Assembly (NCBI GenBank): GCA_021801255.1
Contig: JAJYYH010000001.1
Location: 1-64,000 of the forward strand
Direction: 5' to 3'
DNA length: 64,000 nt
Source of the DNA: Pseudomonadota bacterium
Lineage (GTDB): Bacteria; Pseudomonadota; Alphaproteobacteria; Acetobacterales; Acetobacteraceae
The notes below the pieces were generated by a model. That model ran no database searches and had not been told where the DNA came from. It saw only the letters and a list, made by a program, of their open reading frames with translations. Positions 53,334 to 59,746 of this stretch are shown piece by piece. The position numbers and the translations under genes are program-made. The first letter of the stretch is position 1. Every line of letters starts with the position of its first letter.

Positions 53334-54164
53334 ATGCATACCGCCGATTTTGGCCAGAATCAACCGTTTTTCGGCCCAGACCCCGACGAGGTGATGCCGG
53401 CCACCGAGTGCGCCCTCGGACTTGCCGAGGGCGGTTGGGCAACATTTCCAATGAACGCCCGCAAGCGGCCTGTTTGCCGGCACGGCGTGAAGGACGCGAC
53501 CATTGACCCCGATCGCATCCGCGAGATGTTCTCCCATCCCGGCGCCGAGCTGGTCGCGATCGCCACCGGCACACCGTCCGGGATCAGCATCCTCGATATC
53601 GACCGCCAACATGATGGCCTCGAGTGGTGGCAAGAAAATCGCGGGCGTCTCCCCAGAACTCTAACATGGCGCACGAGATCGGGCGGGTTGCATGTGGTGT
53701 TTCAGCACCGCCCCGAGATTCGGACGGTCGTGCTCGGCGAGATTGGGCGCGGCATCGAAATCCGCGCAACGGGCGCGAGCGCGATCTACTGGCCGGCGCA
53801 GGGATATCCCTATCTCTGCGAGGCGCCCCCCGCGCGCTGGCCTGACTGGCTCCGTCCTCCTCCTCGACCCGCCTATGCGCCCCCCGTGCCCGCCGCCTGG
53901 CAAGGCAGCGATCGGCGAGCGAGACGATATGCCGAGGGGGCGTTGGCGAACGCGATCGCCCGCGTCGCGACCGCCGCGCCTGGCGAGCGGAATAGCCGCC
54001 TCAACCAGGAAGCCTTCGGACTGGCCCGGCTGACGGAAGCCGGCGCGCTCACCGCCGGCGAAATCGTCTATGGCCTCGCCAACGCCGCCACTGCCGCCGG
54101 TCTCGATCCCCGCGAGGTCTCCGCCACGCTCAGGAGCGCCTTGAGCGGCCGAGGTGCGGCATGA
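53334..54164 (+). CDS. primase-polymerase (prim-pol) domain protein
   Basis: 276 residues. It matches bifunctional DNA primase/polymerase N-terminal domains of plasmids and satellites. ALGLAEGGWATFPMNARKRP opens the fold, ILDIDRQHDGLEWW carries the DxD metal residues (Asp88, Asp90), WRTRSGGLHVVF supplies His120, and GIEIRATGASAIYWP the third acidic residue Glu142. A helical C-terminus of about 85 residues follows. With the DUF3987 ATPase next door it would prime and extend replication of the element. The ATG at 53334 has AGGA ten bases upstream. Its stop overlaps the ATPase start by four bases. Confidence 0.85.
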   Translation: MHTADFGQNQPFFGPDPDEVMPATECALGLAEGGWATFPMNARKRPVCRHGVKDATIDPDRIREMFSHPGAELVAIATGTPSGISILDIDRQHDGLEWWQENRGRLPRTLTWRTRSGGLHVVFQHRPEIRTVVLGEIGRGIEIRATGASAIYWPAQGYPYLCEAPPARWPDWLRPPPRPAYAPPVPAAWQGSDRRARRYAEGALANAIARVATAAPGERNSRLNQEAFGLARLTEAGALTAGEIVYGLANAATAAGLDPREVSATLRSALSGRGAA

Positions 54165-55699
54165 GCGCGCGCACGGCCGAGAGTATCGCCGAGGAGGTGT
54201 TGGCCGGCCTCGGCGTGGGTGGTGATCCCGAATGGGATGCCGCACCTGATCTCGCAGTGATGCGCCTTGGCCGACGCGAGCCGCCGGCGCTCCCGCACCA
54301 TGTCTTCGGGCCGCGTTGGAGCGAGTGGATCGCCACATGCGCCGAGGCCGCCGCCTGCCCGCCGGATTATGTCGCAACCGGCCTGCTCGCCTCGGCATCG
54401 GCCCTGATCGGGCACGCTCGATGGGTGCAGGCAACGCCTGGATGGCGCGAACCGCCTCACCTTTGGCTTGCCAATGTTGGCGATTCGGGAACGGGGAAGA
54501 GCGGCGGCGCGGACGCCCTCAACAGGGACGTTCTGCCCGAGATCGAGCGCCGGATGCTTGGCGATTTCCCCGAGCGCCTGGCGCAGTGGAAGGCATTGGC
54601 CGAGGCGGACTCTGCACGGCACGGCGAGTGGCAAAAGTCAGTCAAGGAGTCTTCCAAGGGCGGTTTCGCGCCGCCCATGCCGCCCAAGCGCGAGGCGCCG
54701 CCGATAGAACCCCAACCGCCGCGATTGCGACAAACTGATGTAACGATCGAGCGCCTGGCCTCGATCCTCGCCGATGCCGCCCCCAAGGGCGTGGTCGTCA
54801 TGCGAGACGAGATCGCCGGCTGGTTGCTCGGCCTAAACCAATACAACGATGCGGGGCGAGCGTTCTGGATTGAAGCTTTCGGCGGCCGCCCCTACCGCAT
54901 CGAGCGCGTCAAGCTCCCTGAGCCGCTTATCATCCCGAGGCTTGCCGTTTCTGTGCATGGATCGATCCAGCCCGAAAAACTCGCCGAGCTATTCAATGGC
55001 GCGGATGACGGCCTCCTCGCGAGATTTCTTTGGGTTTGGCCGCGCGTGTTGCCGTTCCGCCTATCGCGAGCCGCGCCGCCTACGCAATTCGCGATAGACG
55101 CTCTTGATCGGTTGCGCCTGCTCGATCTCCGGCCCGGTGAAGGAGATGCGCCGCCAAAGCCGATCTATGTGCCGTTGGCTGATGCTGCCCTGCCGGCGCT
55201 CGAAGCCTTCGCCCGCGACATGCAGACCAAGCAAGAAGAGGCTGGGGGCCTGCTTCGATCAGCTTATGGGAAGGCGCGCGGCGTGGCGCTGCGCTTGTCG
55301 CTGGTGCTCGCTTTCCTGCGCTGGTGCTCCGAGGAGGGTATGGCGCCGCCGCCGGCGGAGATTCCCGAGGGGGTTTTTCTCGACGCCTGCGACACCGTTT
55401 CGGATTACTTTCTGCCCATGGCCGAGCGCGTCTATGGCGACGCCGCCGCATCTCCCGAGCAACGCGACGCCGCCACCCTGGCGCGATGGGTATGGAAAGT
55501 GCGTCCCGAGGCGGTTCACGTTCGCACGATGCAGCGTGAAACGCGGCTTCCGGGCCTGGTGGAGGCCGCGCCTATCCATGCCGCATGCGCGCGGCTGATC
55601 GAGGCCGGCTGGCTCAAACCCCCGGCCCGCGCCGGCATCCTTGGCCGTCCCGCCGCCCGCTATAGCGTCAATCCCGTGATCCTGGAGGCACCACGATGA
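54161..55699 (+). CDS. DUF3987 ATPase/helicase of the replication module
   Basis: 512 residues. Walker A is GDSGTGKS (107-114) in LWLANVGDSGTGKSGGADAL, and Walker B is VVVMRDEIAGWL (Asp216, Glu217). The remaining text (ASSILADAAP-like sensor region, SVHGSIQPEKLAELF, DDGLLARFLWVWP) is that of DUF3987, an ATPase that accompanies prim-pol genes in phages, satellites and plasmids and probably acts as the replicative helicase. The last 100 residues look like a winged helix (AACARLIEAGWLKPPARAGI). It is coupled at both ends by ATGA overlaps. Confidence 0.88.
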   Translation: MSARTAESIAEEVLAGLGVGGDPEWDAAPDLAVMRLGRREPPALPHHVFGPRWSEWIATCAEAAACPPDYVATGLLASASALIGHARWVQATPGWREPPHLWLANVGDSGTGKSGGADALNRDVLPEIERRMLGDFPERLAQWKALAEADSARHGEWQKSVKESSKGGFAPPMPPKREAPPIEPQPPRLRQTDVTIERLASILADAAPKGVVVMRDEIAGWLLGLNQYNDAGRAFWIEAFGGRPYRIERVKLPEPLIIPRLAVSVHGSIQPEKLAELFNGADDGLLARFLWVWPRVLPFRLSRAAPPTQFAIDALDRLRLLDLRPGEGDAPPKPIYVPLADAALPALEAFARDMQTKQEEAGGLLRSAYGKARGVALRLSLVLAFLRWCSEEGMAPPPAEIPEGVFLDACDTVSDYFLPMAERVYGDAAASPEQRDAATLARWVWKVRPEAVHVRTMQRETRLPGLVEAAPIHAACARLIEAGWLKPPARAGILGRPAARYSVNPVILEAPR

Positions 55700-56466
55700 C
55701 CCGGTGGAGCGCGAGATTCAGAGGCGCCGGACATGAGGGCGCCGCCCAACCCTCGGTTGTGGTTTCGCCATCCCGTCCGCTGGCACTGGATGGCCATATC
55801 TCCGCTTATACCCCCCGTGACACAATTGACTCTATTGACACAAGTCAGGGTGCGGACGCCAGCAAGGGGGGTTTTGTCAATAGTGTCCATTGTGTCAAAG
55901 GGGGTATAGCCGAAGAAAAGGGGCGATCGGCCAATGCAGCGCCCATTTCTCTCCGCGCCAAAGATCAACCCAAGGTTGCGCCATGTGGCGCCCAAGATGG
56001 GGCTGTCCATAAATATGGAGAGTCTCATGTTCACGATTTGTTCACTGCGCATAAAGAGGGGTCTATAGAGGGTGACGGCTCCGATGAGGTGGAAGCCCTG
56101 GCGCGGGAACTGCTCGCCATCGCCGAACGCAACCCAGCAACGCGCATCCCCGATCCAGCGGCGGCGCTGATCTATTTCCGCTCCGAAGCCCGCCGCCGGC
56201 TCGAACTGATCGGCCGGCGGGCGCGCGATGCCACCGGCGGCGAGGATATCGAGCGAGCCGCGCTCATGGCCGAGGAACACGCCACCATGGCCAGCCCAGA
56301 GGCTCACAGTGCGGCCGTGGCTGCCCTGCTGCTCACCGCTGGTCCATTGGCCGGCGCCCCCGGCGCGCGGGCCTGTAGAGCCTGCGGGCGCGGTATCTGG
56401 TGCTCGTCAAGCTGGCGCGGATCGCCGCCGGATATCTGCTGGCAGTGCTCGCGGGTGACGCCATGA
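55696..56466 (+). CDS. unrecognised protein with C-terminal cysteine cluster
   Basis: 256 residues. The first 110 are low-complexity and look disordered. Residues about 125-215 are helical (VEALARELLAIAERNPATRI, ALIYFRSEARRRLELIGRRA). The end carries CRACGRGIWC and CWQC, enough cysteines for a zinc ribbon. No family is recognised. The start overlaps the ATPase stop by four bases, and the end overlaps the next gene likewise. The N-terminal third is less certain because that stretch differs in style and base composition. Confidence 0.55.
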   Translation: MTRWSARFRGAGHEGAAQPSVVVSPSRPLALDGHISAYTPRDTIDSIDTSQGADASKGGFVNSVHCVKGGIAEEKGRSANAAPISLRAKDQPKVAPCGAQDGAVHKYGESHVHDLFTAHKEGSIEGDGSDEVEALARELLAIAERNPATRIPDPAAALIYFRSEARRRLELIGRRARDATGGEDIERAALMAEEHATMASPEAHSAAVAALLLTAGPLAGAPGARACRACGRGIWCSSSWRGSPPDICWQCSRVTP

Positions 56467-56705
56467 GCACGTCGCGGCTTTGCCGCCGATGCCGATTGCC
56501 GGCGCCGAGCCAATGTCTAGCCTGCGCGCTGGCGACGAACCCGCGTGGTGCCGAAACCCCGGCCGAAGCCGCCCGCCACCTGGCCGAGATGGCCGAGCGG
56601 ATGCGGCCGGACTGGCAGCAACCCGAGCGATTTTTCGAAGCGAAATCGGCCTTGGTTGACGCCGCAAGGCGCCTGGCCGCAACCCTGAAAGGAACTGAAC
56701 CATGA
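56463..56705 (+). CDS. small protein with paired Cys motifs
   Basis: 80 residues. The start MSTSRLCRRCRLPAPSQCLA contains CxxC, and a further CxxC-like pair follows in QCLAC, so a small zinc-binding fold is likely. A helical tail follows (ARHLAEMAERMRPDW). It overlaps both neighbours by four bases. Function unknown; the preceding gene also ends in cysteine pairs, so the two may form a complex. Confidence 0.55.
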   Translation: MSTSRLCRRCRLPAPSQCLACALATNPRGAETPAEAARHLAEMAERMRPDWQQPERFFEAKSALVDAARRLAATLKGTEP

Positions 56706-57205
56706 GCGATGAAACCCCGATGCCAGCAACGCCGCCTGAACCGGCTTACCGCGTGCCCAGCCACGGAAAAGGCCGCTTGCGGGTGATCCGCCCCGGCGAG
56801 AGTGGCAATCCTTCGGGCCTGAGCGGCCGATACGGCGAGGTTGTGCGCCTCGCACGCCAGGCCAGCCCGGAAGCGATGCGAGCCATGATCGAGATCATGC
56901 GCAACCCCGACGAGGAAACCCGCGCCAGGATTGTCGCGATCGAAGGGATTTTGAACCGCGCCTTCGGACGCCCGCGCGAGATGCAGCCCGATGCCCCGGC
57001 GCCGCTGGTGGACGTGAACCGCATGAGCGAGGTGCAGTTGGGGTTGCTGATCGAGGCCCTGCGCTTGGCGAAAGCGGCCCGCTCGACTACGCCGCCGGCC
57101 GAGCCGCAGCCCGAGGGTGAGCCCGAGCCGCCTGCGGTTTCGCCGCCGCGCTCTGGGCCGCTCGATGTCCCGAGCCATGTCACCCCCCCGATCGCGACGC
57201 CATGA
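56702..57205 (+). CDS. DUF5681-like / possible small terminase-like protein
   Basis: 167 residues. The segment IRPGESGNPSGLSGRYGEVV matches the P-G-x-S-G-N-P-x-G motif of DUF5681 proteins, which in prophages often lie next to the large terminase. A helical region follows (EAMRAMIEIMRNPDEETRAR, ILNRAFGRPREM), then a Pro-rich tail. In a satellite a small terminase would redirect packaging of the helper phage. This reading is inference: no large terminase lies nearby, and the motif alone does not prove DNA-packaging function. Confidence 0.5.
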   Translation: MSDETPMPATPPEPAYRVPSHGKGRLRVIRPGESGNPSGLSGRYGEVVRLARQASPEAMRAMIEIMRNPDEETRARIVAIEGILNRAFGRPREMQPDAPAPLVDVNRMSEVQLGLLIEALRLAKAARSTTPPAEPQPEGEPEPPAVSPPRSGPLDVPSHVTPPIATP

Positions 57206-57361
57206 CTCCGAGCACCTGCTTTGGGGTCTGCGGTTCTGCGCGTGAAAGTGGCCGCAATCCGCCGTTCATTGCGGCATTTACCGCGCCACGGGTAACGCAC
57301 GGGTAACGCGGCGGCTTGTGTTCCGCTTTTGTTCACGGCCGAGCAGGTGAAAAGCGGCGGG

Positions 57362-57420
57362 TTTGGCGGTTTGGTTTTCCAGAACCGTTCCGCCAAAAGC
57401 GGACGCTAAGGTATTATAAT
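57362..57420 (+). promoter_or_regulatory. promoter with consensus -10 and operator-like palindrome
   Basis: TATAAT stands at 57415-57420. At 16-18 bases before it there is no TTGACA-like box; the right half of the palindrome TTTGGCGG...CCGCCAAA (57362-57397) occupies this place. That is the layout of a promoter controlled by a bound regulator. Transcription would run into the small genes from 57536. Confidence 0.5.
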
Positions 57421-57472
57421 GATTGCAGCGAGGGGTGTTTTCGAGTAGCTTACTCACGGTGCTCAGCCGCCC

Positions 57473-57515
57473 CGCGCGGGGGTTTCGGGTAGTCGCTCTA
57501 CCCGGCCCCCGCGCG
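57473..57515 (+). promoter_or_regulatory. strong 5'-leader hairpin before the small-gene block
   Basis: CGCGCGGGGG (57473-57482) pairs with CCCCCGCGCG (57506-57515), and CGGGTAG (57486-57492) with CTACCCG (57498-57504), with a five-base loop. It lies 20 bases upstream of the first start codon (57536) and its ribosome site AAAGGAA, so it may act in leader regulation or as a terminator for upstream transcription. Confidence 0.5.
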
Positions 57516-57535
57516 TCACCGAAAGGAACCCGCGA

Positions 57536-57733
57536 ATGTCCGATCCTGGCCAGCCTGCCACGCCCGGCCGCCCTGGGCGTCCTGGGCGCCGTCCTGGCGT
57601 GGCATGGACGGGCAGGCGCGCATTGGCCGAGGCGGCGGTCCTGGACGGCGCCGCGACGCTGCTGCGCGAAGCCGCGCGTCGGCTGGCCGAGCTGGCCGGC
57701 GAGGCCCCCCGCGCTACGAACGAAGGACGATGA
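57536..57733 (+). CDS. small basic protein with Gly-Arg-Pro-rich N-terminus
   Basis: 65 residues. The N-terminus is Gly/Arg/Pro repeats (GRPGRPGRRPG), followed by one amphipathic helix (LAEAAVLDGAATLLREAARR). AAAGGAA lies eight bases before the ATG. It is the first gene after the repeat-rich segment and is followed by another gene one base later. No family is recognised. A nucleic-acid-binding role is suggested only by its charge. Confidence 0.5.
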   Translation: MSDPGQPATPGRPGRPGRRPGVAWTGRRALAEAAVLDGAATLLREAARRLAELAGEAPRATNEGR

Positions 57734-57734
57734 A

Positions 57735-57983
57735 ATGGCCGAGCAAAAACCTGTTAGCGAGATGACGCGGGCAGAATTTGCCGCAGCGAAAAGACAGCTT
57801 TCATTGAACGCCGCTGCTGAAGCGCGGCGAGAGATGAACGCTGCGGCGGACGCGCGGATAACGGCACGGTTCGAGGACGGAAGCGCTCGCGCGGCGGCCG
57901 ATCGGCTGCGGTATGTGCGAGCCCGCATCGCGCGCGAACTGGTCGAGATGGCTTCCGCGCGGCCCAAGGATTCGGCGCCATGA
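57735..57983 (+). CDS. small helical protein of the element
   Basis: 82 residues, starting MAEQKPVSEMTRAEFAAAKR. Almost entirely helical and charged, with no known motif. The start is placed at 57735 because GAAGGA lies a few bases upstream and the next ATG in this frame is far inside; the frame is open further upstream through the preceding gene. Its stop overlaps the next start by four bases. Confidence 0.5.
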   Translation: MAEQKPVSEMTRAEFAAAKRQLSLNAAAEARREMNAAADARITARFEDGSARAAADRLRYVRARIARELVEMASARPKDSAP

Positions 57984-58162
57984 CGAAAGACGGCATCCAT
58001 TCGCCGCGCGCGATCGCGAGGACGCCCGCCTACAGGCACGCGCTCGCAACGGGACACGCCGACGTTGCACGGCCGCCAAGTGTCCCGCATGGCAAGCCTG
58101 GCACGGCCATCCACACATTGCCGCCCTCATTCCTGCCTGAGCCGAGGAAAAATCCAAAATGA
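57980..58162 (+). CDS. 60-residue protein of the element
   Basis: Pro/His/Arg-rich, 60 residues (MTKDGIHSPRAIARTPAYRH start). Its main support is the arrangement: both ends join neighbours with exact ATGA overlaps, which is unlikely by chance in three successive genes. There is no recognised domain. Confidence 0.45.
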   Translation: MTKDGIHSPRAIARTPAYRHALATGHADVARPPSVPHGKPGTAIHTLPPSFLPEPRKNPK

Positions 58163-58794
58163 TCGACGCAAGCCCGAGCGCGCTTTCGGCCCTTTACGAC
58201 GAAACCATCGCCGCCGCCGGACGCGAGCGAGCGGTGCAGGCGGTGGCAGCGCAGCAGCGCCACGCGGCCCGCGTCCGGGCTGCCAAAGCCGCCGTGCTGG
58301 CGTTGGAAGCCCAGATCGAGGCTGCGGTTATTGCGGTTGCTGATGGCGCGCCGCCCGCGTTGCTGGCCGATCTCGGGGCGCGGGTGGCGCAAGCCAAGGC
58401 GGAGCTTGGAGCGTTGGAGGCCGCTGCCGCGCTGCACGCCGAGCGCGCGATCGCGGCGCGCGATGAGGTTGAGCGCGCGACACACAATGCCGCTGCGGCG
58501 ATCGCAAATTTCGCTGCCGATGCGTTGCTCGACTCGGCGGTGCGCATCGAGCGTGCTGATGCAGAAAAAAAGGCCGCCGTCTCCGACTACGAGGCCGGCT
58601 TGCGGGCGCTCGCCTATGCCTCGAGCCGGGGGTGGAAGCAAAGGCCTAATGTGCGCGGCGGGCTGAGGCTGTCCAAACGGGCGCCAAGGCCCGAGGAAAC
58701 CGAAATTCAGGAATATCCGAAACCAGCGATGATGCGCGCGACTCTGATTGAGATGGGCGCGTTGTCGGAACAGCCGACGGAATCGAAACAATGA
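58159..58794 (+). CDS. Ala-rich coiled-coil protein of the element
   Basis: 211 residues. About 20-155 form one long Ala-rich coiled coil (AAVLALEAQIEAAVIAVADG, AKAELGALEAAAALHAERAI), followed by a basic tail (GWKQRPNVRGGLRLSKRAP). There is no known family. Long helical proteins of this kind in phages serve as scaffolds or tail-assembly factors, but no such identity can be claimed. It is coupled to both neighbours through ATGA. Confidence 0.6.
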   Translation: MIDASPSALSALYDETIAAAGRERAVQAVAAQQRHAARVRAAKAAVLALEAQIEAAVIAVADGAPPALLADLGARVAQAKAELGALEAAAALHAERAIAARDEVERATHNAAAAIANFAADALLDSAVRIERADAEKKAAVSDYEAGLRALAYASSRGWKQRPNVRGGLRLSKRAPRPEETEIQEYPKPAMMRATLIEMGALSEQPTESKQ

Positions 58795-59156
58795 GCGGCC
58801 AACAAACCCTCGCGACGCAGACGACATGGACACCTGCCGGAACCACCGGCCAGCTTGCGTTGTCCCCCCCGCAGTCTCAGGCTGTCCTGCCAGCGGTTGA
58901 TTCGAGTAACACGGCCATGGTGGTCACGAACGGCTCCAGCGGCCCGCTCTACGTCATGTTCGGCACCGGTGGTGCCGTGACAGCCAGCCCGGCACTGGCC
59001 GGCTGCTTCATTGTCCCGGCCGGCGCGACGGCTGTTGTCCCCGATTCGTTCTCGCCTGGAACCGCCACGATTGCGGCCATTTGGAGTGGCGGCGGCGGGG
59101 TGGTGTCGATCACACGCGGCACGATGACGGCGGCTAGTGTGGTGGCGCGCGGCTGA
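58791..59156 (+). CDS. small beta-rich protein, phage-decoration-like in character
   Basis: 121 residues, without charged helices, rich in Thr, Ser, Gly, Ala and Val. SNTAMVVTNGSSGPLYVMFG and ATAVVPDSFSPGTATIAAIW have the alternating pattern of a beta sandwich. Proteins of this character are common among phage virion surface genes. No family can be named. It starts four bases before the end of the coiled-coil gene. If the element is a satellite this could be a capsid-surface component. Confidence 0.55.
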   Translation: MSGQQTLATQTTWTPAGTTGQLALSPPQSQAVLPAVDSSNTAMVVTNGSSGPLYVMFGTGGAVTASPALAGCFIVPAGATAVVPDSFSPGTATIAAIWSGGGGVVSITRGTMTAASVVARG

Positions 59157-59379
59157 TCGTGCGGCGCCATCCCGGCACGATGCCAGCGCTTCCGCCAGCG
59201 TGCGCATCGGCGAGCTGGTGCGAGAGTTGGATAAGGCGCAGCGCGAAGGGCCGGCAGGGGAATATAAACTTCCCAACGCTGGGAAGTCTAAAGCCGATGC
59301 CATCACCGATGCCGGCCTAAGCCGCTCGCAGGCATATCGCGCCCGGACAGTGACGCGCATCGCTATCCATTGCGGATAG
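59137..59379 (+). CDS. small protein or gene remnant near the right end
   Basis: 80 residues from GTG 59137 or 59 residues from GTG 59200. The second half reads LPNAGKSKADAITDAGLSRS, which looks like a HTH segment of larger phage proteins, so this may be the remaining piece of such a gene. The first 20 residues overlap the previous gene and have no protein character. A ribosome site is lacking at both possible starts. It ends in an inverted repeat (59362-59380). Confidence 0.4.
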   Translation: MWWRAADRAAPSRHDASASASVRIGELVRELDKAQREGPAGEYKLPNAGKSKADAITDAGLSRSQAYRARTVTRIAIHCG

Positions 59380-59402
59380 CTAACGGAGCTATCGGAGCTA
59401 TC
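59362..59402. repeat. GCTATC motif cluster near the right att
   Basis: GCTATCC (59362-59368) and GGATAGC (59374-59380) form a hairpin, directly followed by two tandem GGAGCTATC units (59385-59402). In total GCTATC or its complement appears four times in 41 bases. The surrounding 59380-59596 stretch holds no other gene. The cluster is a candidate binding site for the AlpA-like protein or for replication. Confidence 0.6.
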
Positions 59403-59523
59403 GGCAAGGGGGTGGCGCGTGAAAACGCCGCCCCTCGATCGCTGGTGACGGGGATCACGCTTCCGCGAGGCTAGAGACCCGGAAACCGCTCTTGGCTCAC
59501 CCCGGCATGGCCTGGCAGCGCAG

Positions 59524-59535
59524 GGCGTGGTATCC
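59524..59535 (+). promoter_or_regulatory. candidate integrase arm-type site, right
   Basis: GGCGTGGTATCC, identical to 50993-51004 and in the same orientation, 61 bases inside the right att repeat. Confidence 0.5.
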
Positions 59536-59596
59536 ATTTGGTATGCGGAGGCATATTTGCGCCAGCGTATCGACGGAATAACCCATTGATATTGCT

Positions 59597-59645
59597 TGGC
59601 GCGCCCGAAGAGATTCGAACTCCTAACCCCCAGATCCGTAGTCTG
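59597..59645 (-). repeat. att direct repeat, right
   Basis: The 49 bases from the CCA end to the anticodon stem of tRNA-Arg, identical to 50855-50903. This copy restores a full tRNA after integration. Confidence 0.93.
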
Positions 59646-59673
59646 GTGCTCTATCCAATTGAGCTACGGGCGC
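59597..59673 (-). tRNA. tRNA-Arg (anticodon ACG)
   Basis: 77 nt including an encoded CCA end. Acceptor stem GCGCCCG/CGGGCGC with discriminator G, D-arm GCTC...GAGC, anticodon stem CCAGA/TCTGG around loop CTACGGA (anticodon ACG at 59639-59637) and T-arm AGGAG-TTCGAAT-CTCTT with one G-U pair. It reads CGN arginine codons. It lies downstream of leuB on the same strand and is the integration target of the element; its 3' part is supplied by the element's own att copy. Confidence 0.95.
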
Positions 59674-59746
59674 CGTGACGCGGGGTTTAGCCTATCGTTG
59701 GCCGCCAGCGCAAGGGCGGTCGTTCTTGCCGCAAGCGATAAAAGGG

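Larger units (their letters stand above)
57206..57535. promoter_or_regulatory. repeat-rich non-coding segment inside the element
   Basis: No protein frame of the element's style is visible in these 330 bases. Ordered features: an 8-bp inverted repeat (GCCGCAAT at 57251, ATTGCGGC at 57268); an 11-bp tandem duplication CACGGGTAACG (57287-57308); a palindrome of two nested stems at 57362-57397 (TTTGGCGG...CCGCCAAA with GGTT...AACC inside); TATAAT at 57415-57420; and a strong hairpin at 57473-57515. It could be a regulatory region, an origin of replication or a packaging site. The dense symmetry is seen directly; the role is inference. Confidence 0.6.
50855..59645. mobile_element. 8.7-kb satellite-like element integrated in tRNA-Arg(ACG)
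   Basis: Exact 49-bp direct repeats bound the element (50855-50903 and 59597-59645). Contents in order: tyrosine integrase, a 237-residue unknown, AlpA-like HTH, prim-pol, DUF3987 ATPase, two small cysteine-rich proteins, a possible small-terminase-like protein, then a repeat-rich non-coding segment and six small unknown genes. All genes run on the plus strand, most joined by four-base overlaps. No capsid, portal, tail, large terminase, conjugation or antibiotic-resistance gene is present. Integrase plus replication initiator plus possible packaging gene fits a phage satellite; an autonomous integrative plasmid is the alternative. Confidence 0.88.
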
